A DNA stretch of 64,000 nucleotides from AR5 sp041499965. GTDB lineage: Bacteria > Methylomirabilota > Methylomirabilia > Rokubacteriales > CSP1-6. The DNA is taken from positions 1 through 64,000 of the forward strand of contig JBGQLG010000003.1 in the NCBI GenBank assembly GCA_041499965.1, read 5' to 3'. Positions 46,902 to 54,625 of this stretch are shown here, piece after piece. Below the pieces are notes generated by a model. That model was not told where the DNA came from. It searched no databases and saw only the letters and a program-made list of their open reading frames with translations. Made by a program: the position numbers and the translations under genes. Position 1 is the stretch's first letter; each line of letters starts with the position of its first letter.

Positions 46902-48905
46902 TTATTCGGCTCTTCGTAGCAGCGCCTCGAACTTGGCCGGGCCGAGCGTGGGAACGCCGAGCCGCTTCGCGTCCTCCCGCTGTCGGCCCGGCGACCCGCC
47001 GACCACGACGTAGTCGGTGCGCCGCGACACCCTGTCGGTGACGCGACCCCCGCGCGCCTCGATGCGTGCCGCCGCCTCGGCGCGGGTCAGGCCGGGAAGG
47101 GCACCGGTCAGGACGACGGTGCGGCCGGTGAGGGGGCCGCGCGCGGCGGGCGCCGCCTCGGTCATCGTCACACCGGCCTCCCGCAGCCGGCGCACCGTGG
47201 CGCGGTTGCCGCCGTCGGCGAAGAACTTCACGACCGATTCCGCGATGGCGGCACCGATGCCCCGGAGGTCGGCCAGCGCGTTGGCGGAGGCGGTGGCCAG
47301 CCGGTCCAGCGTTCGGAAGCGGCGGGCGAGGAGACGCGCGAGGTGCTCGCCGACCAGCCGGATCCCCAGCCCATTGAGGAGCCGGGCCAGACCACGCGAG
47401 CGCGAGGCCGCGATGGCGGCGAGGAGGTTCCGGGCCGACCGCGGCCCGAACCCTTCGAGGGCTTCCAGCTCGGCCGCCTGCAGCCGGTAGAGATCGGCGA
47501 AGTCGCGCACGAGGCCGCGCTCGACGAGCTGGTCGATGACCGCGTCGCCCAGGTGCTCGATGTCCATGGCTCGTCGCGAGCCGAAGTGGCGCAGACGCTC
47601 CTTGAGTTGGGCCGGGCACGCGCTGTTGACGCACCGCCAGTACGCCTCGCCCTCGGGCCGCAGCGTGAGGCCGCCGCAGGCCGGGCACCGGCACGGGAAG
47701 CGAAACGCGCGAGCGTCCGGGGGCCGCCGGGCGCGCACGACCCGCACGAGGTAGGGAATCACGTCGCCGGCGCGTTCCAGCAGCACGGTGTCGCCCACGC
47801 GGACGTCCTTGCCGGCGGTCTCGTCCTCGTTGTGGAGGCTCACGTTGCGGATGACGACGCCGCCGGCCTCGACGGGATCGAGGCGGGCGACCGGCGTGAG
47901 GATCCCCGTCTTGCCGACCTGGACGTCGATCGCCCGCACGCGCGTGGTGGCCTGGCGGGCCGCGAACTTCAGGGCCATCGCCCAGCGCGGGTGGTGGCCG
48001 GTCGCGCCGAGCCGCCGTTGCTGGACCAGCGCATCGACCTTCACGACCATCCCGTCGGCGTCGTAGGGGAGGCGCCCGCGCTCGCGGCCGAGGCGGGCCG
48101 CGTAGGCCAGGACGTCCTCGATCCGCTCCGCGCGCACGTTGCGCGGGTTGACCGGCAGCCCCGCCGCCTGGCACGCGGTCAGCGACTGCCAGTGCGAGTT
48201 GAAGCCGGGGCCGCTCGCGTAGCTCACGTGGTAGACGAGGAAGTCGAGCGGGCGCCGCGCGGTGACCGTCGCGTCTTTCTGACGCAGCGACCCGGCCGCC
48301 GCGTTGCGCGGATTGGCGAACGTGGGCTCATCCCGGCGCTCCAGCGTGCGGTTGAGCCGCGCGAACGCCGCGCGCGTCATGAAGACCTCGCCGCGGACCT
48401 CGAGCTCGTCGAGGCGGGCGGGGGCCCCGCGCAGCGTCGCCGGCACGGCGGGCAGGGTGCGCACATTGGCGGTGACGTCCTCGCCCGTGCGCCCGTCGCC
48501 GCGGGTGGCGCCGCGCACGAGCCGTCCGTGCCGGTAGAGGAGCGCGACGCCCAGGCCATCCACCTTGGGCTCGCACACCCAGGTCACCCGCTGACCGGGC
48601 AGCCCCTGCCGGACCCGGCGCTCGAAGTCGTGCACCGCGGCCGGGTCGCTCGCGCTGTCGAGCGAGAGCATCGCCACCCGGTGCTCGACCGGCCGGAACG
48701 CCGGCGCGCCGGCCACGCGCTGCGTCGGACTGTCCGGAGTGACGAGATCGGGAAACCGGCGCTCGAGATCGGCCAGCTCGTGGACGAGCGCGTCGTACTC
48801 GGCGTCGGAGATCTCCGGCCGCGTCTCCACGTAGTAGAGGCGGTCGTGGCGCCGGATGTCTCGGCGCCGGCGCGCGATCCGTCGGCCGGCGACGGCCCTG
48901 CTCAT
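46902..48905 (-). CDS. ligA: NAD-dependent DNA ligase
   Basis: 667 residues with all LigA parts: the NMN-binding Ia domain (DRLYYVETRPEISDAEYDAL), the adenylation site CEPKVDGLGVAL near 110-120, an OB fold, a zinc finger CPAC-x14-CVNSAC near 400-425, helix-hairpin-helix repeats (FGPRSARNLL, GIRLVGEHLA) and a C-terminal BRCT domain (about 590-660). It seals nicks using NAD+. The ATG overlaps the polX stop (ATGA). It may be a second, stress-specific ligase paired with PolX for gap repair, by inference; a primary copy elsewhere cannot be checked here. Confidence 0.95.
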   Translation of the reverse strand: MSRAVAGRRIARRRRDIRRHDRLYYVETRPEISDAEYDALVHELADLERRFPDLVTPDSPTQRVAGAPAFRPVEHRVAMLSLDSASDPAAVHDFERRVRQGLPGQRVTWVCEPKVDGLGVALLYRHGRLVRGATRGDGRTGEDVTANVRTLPAVPATLRGAPARLDELEVRGEVFMTRAAFARLNRTLERRDEPTFANPRNAAAGSLRQKDATVTARRPLDFLVYHVSYASGPGFNSHWQSLTACQAAGLPVNPRNVRAERIEDVLAYAARLGRERGRLPYDADGMVVKVDALVQQRRLGATGHHPRWAMALKFAARQATTRVRAIDVQVGKTGILTPVARLDPVEAGGVVIRNVSLHNEDETAGKDVRVGDTVLLERAGDVIPYLVRVVRARRPPDARAFRFPCRCPACGGLTLRPEGEAYWRCVNSACPAQLKERLRHFGSRRAMDIEHLGDAVIDQLVERGLVRDFADLYRLQAAELEALEGFGPRSARNLLAAIAASRSRGLARLLNGLGIRLVGEHLARLLARRFRTLDRLATASANALADLRGIGAAIAESVVKFFADGGNRATVRRLREAGVTMTEAAPAARGPLTGRTVVLTGALPGLTRAEAAARIEARGGRVTDRVSRRTDYVVVGGSPGRQREDAKRLGVPTLGPAKFEALLRRAE

Positions 48906-50623
48906 CGCCCGTGCCGCTGCGCCCACGCGCGCACCTTCGCGACGGGCCAGGTGTTCACGACGGCGCCCTTGCCGACCCAGGCCCGGCGGGCCGTCAGCAC
49001 GCCGAGCTCCATCGAGGCGAGGTGGTCGAGCATGTGCGTGTCGGTGTCGATGGCGAGCAGGACGCCGCGCTCGTGCGCGCGCCGGGCCTGGACGTCGTTG
49101 AGGTCCAGTCGCGTCGGGTAGGCGTTGATCTCGAGCGCCTTGTCGTGGCGCCTGGCCGCGCCGAGCACCCGCTCGAGGTCGACCGCGTAGGCCTCGCGCT
49201 CGCCGAGGAGCCGGCCTGAAGGATGGGCGAGGATGTCCACGTGCGGGTTGGCGAGCGCGCGGCACAGCCGTCGCGTCATCTCGGGCCTGGGCTGCTTGAA
49301 CCGTCCGTGGACGGCGGCGACGACGAAGTCCAGGCCGGCGAGCACCGCGTCGGGGTAATCCATGGAGCCGTCGGGCAAGATGTCGCACTCGGTGCCGGCG
49401 AGGACGGTGATGTCCTTCGACTTCCGGGCCGCCGCGCGCACCTTCGCGACGTGAGCGCGCAGCTCGTCGAGTGAGAGACCGCCCGCGACGCGGGCCGACC
49501 GGCTGTGGTCGGAGACGACGACGTATGCATAGCCCCGCTGGCGCGCAGCGGCCACCAGGGCCTCGATCGTGGCGTGACCGTCGGAGGCCTTGGTGTGGCA
49601 ATGCAGATCGCCGCAGATGTCGTCGAGGGCGACGAGCGCCGGCAACCGGCCGGCGAGCGCCGCCTCCACCTCGCCCGTGTCCTCCCGCAGCTCGGGCGGG
49701 ATCCACGGCAGGTCGATGGCCGCGTACACCTCTTCCTCGGTGGCGCCGGCCACGCGCCGGCCGCTCGACTCGCGGAACAGGCCGTACTCCGAGAGCGTGA
49801 AGCCCTTGCGCACCGCCATCTCCCGGATGCGGATGTTGTGCTGCTTGGAGCCGGTGAAGTAGAGGAGCGCGGCGCCGAAGCACTCGGGCTCCATCACCCG
49901 AAGGTCCACCTGGATGCCCTCGCGGTGGCGGATCGACCCCTTGGTGGTGCCGTGCTCGAGTACCTCGGCGACGTCGGGCAACGCTACGAAGGCATCCATC
50001 ACGACGCGTGGGTGGTCGGAGGTGACCAGCAGGTCGATGTCGCCGACGGTCTCGCGGCCCCGGCGGACGGAGCCGGCCAGGGCGATTGCTTTCACGCCGC
50101 GCGCGCGTCGCAGCGCCTCGACCAACGCGCGGCCGATGGGCAGCGCCCGGCCGAGCGGCATCCGCGCCTGGCCCCCGCGCACCAGGGCGATGCCGCGCAG
50201 GATGATCTGTTCGGTCCGGGCCTGGATGCCGGGCAGCCCCCGCAGGCGGCCAGCGCGCGCGGCCTTGTCCAGTCGGTCCACGCCGGTGATGCCCTTGCGG
50301 TGCAGGCGCATTGCCATCTTCGGCCCGATGCCCGGCACGTTCATGAGCGCGACGACGCCGGCGGGGATTCTCTTCGTGGCCCGGTCGATGTCGCGGACGT
50401 GCCCGGACTTCAGATACTCGGCGATCTTGCCGGCCAGGTCGGCGCCCACGCCCGGGATCTCGTCGAGCCGGTCCGTGCGAGCCAGCGTCTCGACGTCCTC
50501 CCGCAGCGACTCGAGGTTCTGGGCGGCGCGCCGGTAGGCGCGGATGCGAAAGACGTTCTCTTCCTTCAGCTCGAGCACGTCGGCCATGAGGTTGAAGAGC
50601 CGCGCCACCTCGAAGTTCTTCAT
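48902..50623 (-). CDS. polX: bacterial family X DNA polymerase with PHP domain (PolX)
   Basis: 573 residues. Helix-hairpin-helix repeats (about 45-135: IPGVGADLAGKIAEYL, VPGIGPKMAMRL), the polymerase palm with GSVRRGRETVGDIDLLVTSD near 182-201, and a C-terminal PHP 3'-5' exonuclease domain (about 335-570: DLHCHTKASDGHATIEAL, SDHSRS, GTECDIL, AVHGRF, DILAHPSGR). It fills short gaps in base-excision repair. The start at 50623 lies about 8 nt after a predicted sigma-54 start. Co-translated with ligA as a repair pair. Confidence 0.95.
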   Translation of the reverse strand: MKNFEVARLFNLMADVLELKEENVFRIRAYRRAAQNLESLREDVETLARTDRLDEIPGVGADLAGKIAEYLKSGHVRDIDRATKRIPAGVVALMNVPGIGPKMAMRLHRKGITGVDRLDKAARAGRLRGLPGIQARTEQIILRGIALVRGGQARMPLGRALPIGRALVEALRRARGVKAIALAGSVRRGRETVGDIDLLVTSDHPRVVMDAFVALPDVAEVLEHGTTKGSIRHREGIQVDLRVMEPECFGAALLYFTGSKQHNIRIREMAVRKGFTLSEYGLFRESSGRRVAGATEEEVYAAIDLPWIPPELREDTGEVEAALAGRLPALVALDDICGDLHCHTKASDGHATIEALVAAARQRGYAYVVVSDHSRSARVAGGLSLDELRAHVAKVRAAARKSKDITVLAGTECDILPDGSMDYPDAVLAGLDFVVAAVHGRFKQPRPEMTRRLCRALANPHVDILAHPSGRLLGEREAYAVDLERVLGAARRHDKALEINAYPTRLDLNDVQARRAHERGVLLAIDTDTHMLDHLASMELGVLTARRAWVGKGAVVNTWPVAKVRAWAQRHGR

Positions 50624-50641
50624 GGGCTGGATTGAGTGGGA

Positions 50642-50657
50642 TGCAGGAGTAGTGCCC
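50642..50657 (-). promoter_or_regulatory. sigma-54 promoter of the polX-ligA-GYD operon
   Basis: GGGCACTACTCCTGCA on the minus strand, GG-N10-GC; the T before the GG pair is G. The predicted start near 50631 is 8 nt before the ATG. Confidence 0.7.
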
Positions 50658-50713
50658 CACGGCCACCGGCCGGGTGGGTCGATGAATCGCGGCGTTGCGC
50701 GGCCGACCCGTCA

Positions 50714-50778
50714 CGGGGCGCCCGGCCGCAGGATGGCCGGGGAGGGCGTCGGCGCCTCAGTGGGGCGTCGGATCCTCA
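50714..50778. promoter_or_regulatory. three enhancer-like sites upstream of polX
   Basis: CGGGGCGCCCGGCCGCAG (50714-50731) is centred at about -92. GAGGGCGTCGGCGCCTCA (50742-50759) and TGGGGCGTCGGATCCTCA (50761-50778) follow at about -120 and -139. Confidence 0.68.
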
Positions 50779-50795
50779 ACGCCCGGAAGGAGACC

Positions 50796-50900
50796 ATGCG
50801 GCGGTCGCCCAACGCCCCGCGGGTCCTCGAGGCGCGGTATCTCCGGCGGGACGCGGCCCGCCGCGTGATCGGGGTGCCCGAGGAGCTTTCCGCCGTCGGA
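50796..50900 (+). pseudogene. relic of the nrdJ 5' end in the second BON locus
   Basis: After AAGGAG and an ATG at 50796 the frame reads RRSPNAPRVLEARYLRRDAA and then IGVPEEL, clearly homologous to the start of NrdJ (MSPNALRVLRARYLRREAVG, then VEAPEEL) at 41692. Homology ends near 50890. It shows that a BON/Usp/nrdJ unit was duplicated and this nrdJ copy was lost. The remnant cannot encode a reductase. Confidence 0.75.
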
Positions 50901-50954
50901 AGTCAGAGCAGGGCCTCCTCGGAGCTTCTCTCCGCGGCGAGTCGGCGCAATCGC

Positions 50955-50992
50955 TGGGGCAGCGGCGCCTCACGTGAGGCGCTCACGCTCCG
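50955..50992. promoter_or_regulatory. tandem enhancer-like sites upstream of the second BON locus
   Basis: TGGGGCAGCGGCGCCTCA (50955-50972) and TGAGGCGCTCACGCTCCG (50975-50992) lie exactly 20 bp apart, at about -109 and -89, matching the first BON locus. Confidence 0.8.
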
Positions 50993-51045
50993 TTCTCGGA
51001 CTCGGCGATGTTGCGGAACTCCGAGATTCTTCACGGATTCCGCGT

Positions 51046-51061
51046 TGGCAACACCGATGCA
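51046..51061 (+). promoter_or_regulatory. sigma-54 promoter of the second BON-Usp locus
   Basis: TGGCAACACCGATGCA on the plus strand, GG-N10-GC, like the promoter at 40732. The predicted start near 51072 leaves a 76-nt leader. Confidence 0.78.
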
Positions 51062-51147
51062 CTCTGTCCACCGTGTTCGAGCACCAGTCACACGGGCCAC
51101 CCACGGTCCCCGGACGGACGTCGGGGTGAGACACGGAGGAGAGGGTC

Positions 51148-51822
51148 ATGACACAGGGGATCAAGAAGACGGACACGCAGATCCACCAAGACGTGCTCGA
51201 CGAGCTCAAGTGGGATTCGCGCGTCGACGAGACGGAGGTGGGCGTCGAGGTCGACAAGGGCGTCGTCACGCTGACCGGCACGGTGACGAGCTGGGCCAAA
51301 CGTGTGGCAGCCCAGGAAGCGGCGCGCCGCGTGATCGGCGTGCTCGACGTGGCGAACAATATCGCGATCAAGATTCCGGGCGGACTCGCGCGCACCGACA
51401 CCGAGATCGCCCAGGCGGTACGGCACGCGCTCCAGTGGGATGTCTTCGTCCCCGAGGAGCAGATCAGCTCGACGGTCTCGGACGGGTGGGTCACGCTCGA
51501 CGGCACCGTGGAGCGCTGGAGTCAGCGCAACGATGCGGAACGGGCGATTCGCAATCTGACTGGCGTGAAGGGTGTCGCGAACAGGATCACGGTGACGCCG
51601 GCGCAGCCGGTGACCGAGGATGTGCACAAGGCCATCGAGCAGACGCTGGAGCGCCGGGCCGAGCGGGAAGCCAGGCGGATCCACGTCGATGTGCGGGCCG
51701 GCATCGTGACACTGACGGGGTCGGTGCATTCGTGGGCGGAGCGCAAATCGGTCGTCGCGGCCGCTCGCTTCACGGCCGGGGTTCGAGAAGTCGTGGATCA
51801 CCTGCGGACGGAGCCGGTCTGA
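51148..51822 (+). CDS. three-BON-domain protein
   Basis: 224 residues with three BON domains (about 8-72, 82-148 and 155-222), each carrying the glycine-centred pattern V-T-L-x-G-x-V (GVVTLTGTVTSW, GWVTLDGTVERW, GIVTLTGSVHSW). There is no signal peptide, so unlike OsmY it is probably cytoplasmic. BON domains bind lipids or ligands; related proteins accompany Usp and CBS genes. GGAGGAGAGGGTC precedes the ATG. The first 60 residues match the truncated copy at 40853-41041. Confidence 0.9.
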   Translation: MTQGIKKTDTQIHQDVLDELKWDSRVDETEVGVEVDKGVVTLTGTVTSWAKRVAAQEAARRVIGVLDVANNIAIKIPGGLARTDTEIAQAVRHALQWDVFVPEEQISSTVSDGWVTLDGTVERWSQRNDAERAIRNLTGVKGVANRITVTPAQPVTEDVHKAIEQTLERRAEREARRIHVDVRAGIVTLTGSVHSWAERKSVVAAARFTAGVREVVDHLRTEPV

Positions 51823-51898
51823 ACCGGACGAGGTGCGCGGCGCGATGGAGATCCATATATCGAGAGCGGAGCCGGACTGGCAATGACCACCCGGACAA

Positions 51899-52114
51899 GT
51901 GAATGACGCCAGGACGTTCATGCTCGCCGAGGTCGGCCCCTGGCAGCTGCGGGATCGCGCGAGCACGTACCGGACGGTCACGCTGGTCCCGCGAACCGAG
52001 TTCGCCATCGTCGCCCGGGCCAACGCGGCTCCGGGCGAGTTCGAGGGCCAGTTCGTCGAGACCAGGCCCCGGCCGGAGGACGTCTATCTGAGACCAACGA
52101 GGGGAGGACTCTCC
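51899..52114 (+). other. coding-like fragment between BON and Usp genes
   Basis: A frame beginning near GTG 51899 (ATG at 51920) reads like real protein for about 70 residues, e.g. EVGPWQLRDRASTYRTVTLV and FEGQFVETRPRPEDVYLRP, with strong third-position GC. It then runs without a stop into the next Usp gene in another frame. No ribosome-binding site is clear and no family is recognised. It may be the relic of a lost gene. Confidence 0.35.
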
Positions 52115-52115
52115 G

Positions 52116-52553
52116 ATGACCAAGCGAGTGCTTGTTCCTCTCGACACCACCGAAGCGACCCAGGACATCCTGCCGATCGCCGCGATGCTCGCGAGCACGG
52201 GCGCCGCCGTGCGGCTGATCCACGTTGCCTCCGTGCCCGACAACGTCGTGACCCCGCAGGGCCGGACGGTCGCCTACGCCGACCAGGAGATGGCCCGTGT
52301 CCAGGCGCTGTGGTCCGATTCCCTCGGGGACACCGCGGCGCGGCTCCACGGCGCCGTGGATCACGCCGTGCGCTTCGGCGATCCCATCGCCGAGATCCTC
52401 GCCGAGGCCGAAGCGTTCGGCGCCGATACGATCCTCGTCACCACCGGGACACGGAGCTCGGTGAAGCGGGCGCTGCTGGGCAGCGTGGCCGAGGCGATGC
52501 TGCGGCGCGCTGGCGTCGGCGTCCTGCTGTACCGGGCGCCGCGAGACCCCTGA
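52116..52553 (+). CDS. universal stress protein with degenerate ATP loop
   Basis: 145 residues with the UspA fold (KRVLVPLDTTEATQDILPIA at the start). The nucleotide loop is TTGTRSSVKRALLGS, where the second glycine is replaced, so ATP binding is doubtful. GGGAGG lies 8-10 nt upstream of the ATG. It has no counterpart in the first BON locus at 40.8 kb. Confidence 0.88.
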   Translation: MTKRVLVPLDTTEATQDILPIAAMLASTGAAVRLIHVASVPDNVVTPQGRTVAYADQEMARVQALWSDSLGDTAARLHGAVDHAVRFGDPIAEILAEAEAFGADTILVTTGTRSSVKRALLGSVAEAMLRRAGVGVLLYRAPRDP

Positions 52554-52564
52554 GCAAGCCCGTG

Positions 52565-53155
52565 ATGGCCGTCGTTCCGGAATATCCGGCGCAGCACATC
52601 CTCGTCGCCACGGACTTCTCGGAGAGCGCGGAGGCGGCGCTCGGTGCTGCCGCGCGATATGCCCGCGCGCTCCACGCGCGTCTGCATCTGCTGCACGTCT
52701 TCTCGGGAGAGGAGGTCGAGGTCACGCGGCTCCTCGCAGATGCCGCCGGCAAGGCGGGACCGGATGTTGGGGTGACCGTGGCCGCGACCGGGGGCGACCC
52801 GGCCGAGGAGATCCTGCGGTACGCCAGCCGTCAGCCCATCGATCTCATCGTCGTGGGCACCCACGGACGCACGGGCGTGAGCCGCGTGCTCCTCGGCAGC
52901 GTGTCCGAACGCGTCGTGCGGGGCACCCGCTGTCCCGTGCTCGTGGTGCCGGCACCCCGCCCGAGCGCGCCGTCATCCCCGGCGCCGTCGGGCGTGGCGC
53001 TCGACGACGAAGAGACGGAGCAGCCCGCGCCGGTTCGGCCGTGTCTCGTCTGCGCGACGCCCAGCCACGACCTGATCTGCGAGCCGTGTCGCGCGCGCAT
53101 CCGCGGGGAGGCGCTGGCGCGCAAGCAGCGCGAGGAGCGCGCGGGGAGACCATGA
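52565..53155 (+). CDS. universal stress protein with C-terminal zinc ribbon (second copy)
   Basis: 196 residues, near-identical in layout to 41041-41637: UspA domain with GTHGRTGVSRVLLGS, a Pro/Ala linker, then CLVC and CEPC knuckles and a basic end (RGEALARKQREERAGRP). The ATG follows the preceding Usp stop by 11 bp. It is the duplicate partner of the first-locus Usp. Confidence 0.9.
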   Translation: MAVVPEYPAQHILVATDFSESAEAALGAAARYARALHARLHLLHVFSGEEVEVTRLLADAAGKAGPDVGVTVAATGGDPAEEILRYASRQPIDLIVVGTHGRTGVSRVLLGSVSERVVRGTRCPVLVVPAPRPSAPSSPAPSGVALDDEETEQPAPVRPCLVCATPSHDLICEPCRARIRGEALARKQREERAGRP

Positions 53156-53207
53156 CGGCTGGTGGGTCCGCGACGCCGCCCATGGCCGCCGGCATCACCG
53201 TGGCTCC

Positions 53208-53309
53208 ATGATCCAGGCGATCCGTGATCAGTGGGTCATCGTCGTCGCGGTCGTCGTCCTCGTCGGGCTGGTCATCTGGCTGTGGACGACGCGATCGAAG
53301 GCGTTGTGA
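53208..53309 (+). CDS. single-pass membrane micropeptide
   Basis: 33 residues: a short polar start (MIQAIRDQW), one very hydrophobic helix rich in valine (about 10-26) and a basic end (TTRSKAL). Frame and codon use are consistent, but only a weak ribosome-binding site is visible. It lies 52 bp after the Usp gene. Small membrane proteins of this type often accompany oxidases or transporters; no family is assigned. Confidence 0.5.
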   Translation: MIQAIRDQWVIVVAVVVLVGLVIWLWTTRSKAL

Positions 53310-53425
53310 CACGGACCGGCAGACCGTCCTGGCCGAGCCGGCGCCGCACGAGCAGAAGCGTCTCTTCGCCCACCGTGTTGACGTAAGCGGGCCCCGGCTC
53401 TTCCGACTGATTGTCGTGCGCACGA

Positions 53426-53710
53426 GAGCATACGCTTGGCGCCAACGTGGCGGGCCACCCGCTCGAAGAGCAGCGCGCCGAGGCCTGCGATGAACTGCGC
53501 CACGAGGACCACCGTCGCCAGCGTGGCCATCGCCCCCCCCGGCTCTTCCTGGCCGAGCTGCGACGCGAGCGTGCTGACGGACCCGCCGTACGCGAACCCG
53601 ATCAGCATCCGCGTCTTCCATCCCGAGAAGTCCGCGACGGCTCACGACCGTCGTGGAGAACGCCGAGTGCCCGAAGTCGTACGCGTCCCAGCCGGCACGC
53701 TCCCATCGGC
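53426..53710 (-). pseudogene. remnant of a UMF1-like MFS transporter
   Basis: On the minus strand a start-like piece, WERAGWDAYDFGHSAFSTTV, resembles the first helix of UMF1/Atg22-type MFS proteins. After a frame change near 53620 it is joined to a later piece, IGFAYGGSVSTLASQLGQE and VVLVAQFIAGLGALLFERVA, ending GAKRML near 53426. Most of the transporter is missing. Two segments in different frames with a large internal loss mark it as decayed. Confidence 0.55.
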
Positions 53711-53729
53711 TCGGCCCCGGGCGGCGCCG

Positions 53730-53880
53730 TCACCGCCGGTACTTGAGCGCCTCGAGGAGCGCGACGGGCCAGACGACGGCGGCGGCCACGACCAACCAGT
53801 CGCCGGCCTCCAGCGGCACGGTGTCGAGCAGCCGAGTGAGCGGCGTCCACGATACCGCCCACCACTGCCTCCCTGCGGTG
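53730..53880 (-). pseudogene. C-terminal remnant of a cation P-type ATPase
   Basis: A frame of about 49 codons reads WTPLTRLLDTVPLEAGDWLV and then VWPVALLEALKYRR before a TGA at 53730. The pattern P-L-x4-D-T-x-P-L and the end E-A-x-K match the last helices of Ca2+/Mg2+-type P-ATPases (a CtpF-like family). No upstream part remains. CtpF is a DosR-regulon gene in M. tuberculosis, so its relic here may be meaningful. Confidence 0.5.
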
Positions 53881-53910
53881 CTGATGCCCCAGTGGGGAAC
53901 CGGCCGCTAT
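53874..53910. promoter_or_regulatory. enhancer-like half sites upstream of pal
   Basis: A site with right half TGCCCCA (53874-53891) is centred at about -86 and one with left half TGGGGAA (53893-53910) at about -67 from the predicted start near 53968. Confidence 0.55.
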
Positions 53911-53941
53911 GGCAAACTCCTGGAATCACGGAGCTCGAGCG

Positions 53942-53957
53942 TGGCAGTGTCATTGCA
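53942..53957 (+). promoter_or_regulatory. sigma-54 promoter of the pal operon
   Basis: TGGCAGTGTCATTGCA on the plus strand, a strong -24/-12 match. The predicted start near 53968 gives a 45-nt leader. Confidence 0.8.
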
Positions 53958-54012
53958 CTCCTGCATACGCGCCATGAACTCGACGTACGTACACACAGGG
54001 GAGGGAGCGCCC

Positions 54013-54606
54013 ATGCGGCTTCGGAGATCTCAGTTCGTCGTCGTCCTGCTGGCGATGCTGCTCGCCGCGGCATGCGCGAAGCGTCCGGCGATGACCCAGA
54101 CGGCCGCCCCCCCGCCGACCGGTGCGGCCGTGACGGCGGCACCCCCGGCGCCGGCTCCGGCGGCACCGGTCGCGCCTCCTGCGGCCGAGCCGCCGGCCAC
54201 GCCCGCTCCGGTGGTCGCGGCCCCGCCGGCCCCCGCCCCACGCCCCGCACCGGCCGAGTTCAAGGGCATCTCTGAGCTACGCGACGTCTTCTTCGACTTC
54301 GACAAGCACACGATCAGGTCGGACGCCGCCCGCACCCTCGATGCCAACCTCGACTGGCTGAAGGCGAATGCCTCGGCGCTGATCCTGATCGAGGGCCACT
54401 GCGACGAGCGCGGGACGAACGCCTACAACCTGGCCCTCGGCGAGCGCCGGGCCAGCGCCACGCTGGACTATCTCGTGGCGCGCGGCGTGGCCGCGACGCG
54501 GATCACCATCGTCAGCTACGGTGAGGAGCGACCGGTCTGCTCGGCGCGCAACGAGGCGTGTTGGGCGCAGAACCGCCGGGCGCACTTCCTCACGAAGCAG
54601 CCGTAG
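54013..54606 (+). CDS. Pal/OmpA-family peptidoglycan-associated lipoprotein
   Basis: 197 residues. A lipoprotein signal (MRLRRSQFVVVLLAMLLAAA) ends at Cys21, followed by a long Pro/Ala linker (about 25-80) and an OmpA-C domain (about 88-195) with VFFDFDKHTIRSDA, EGHCDERGTNAYNLALGERR and ITIVSYGEERP. It tethers the outer membrane to peptidoglycan. No tol genes are near, so it may be a stress-specific paralogue of Pal. GGGAGG precedes the ATG. Confidence 0.93.
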   Translation: MRLRRSQFVVVLLAMLLAAACAKRPAMTQTAAPPPTGAAVTAAPPAPAPAAPVAPPAAEPPATPAPVVAAPPAPAPRPAPAEFKGISELRDVFFDFDKHTIRSDAARTLDANLDWLKANASALILIEGHCDERGTNAYNLALGERRASATLDYLVARGVAATRITIVSYGEERPVCSARNEACWAQNRRAHFLTKQP

Positions 54607-54625
54607 CGGTGCGGCCACGCCCGTG

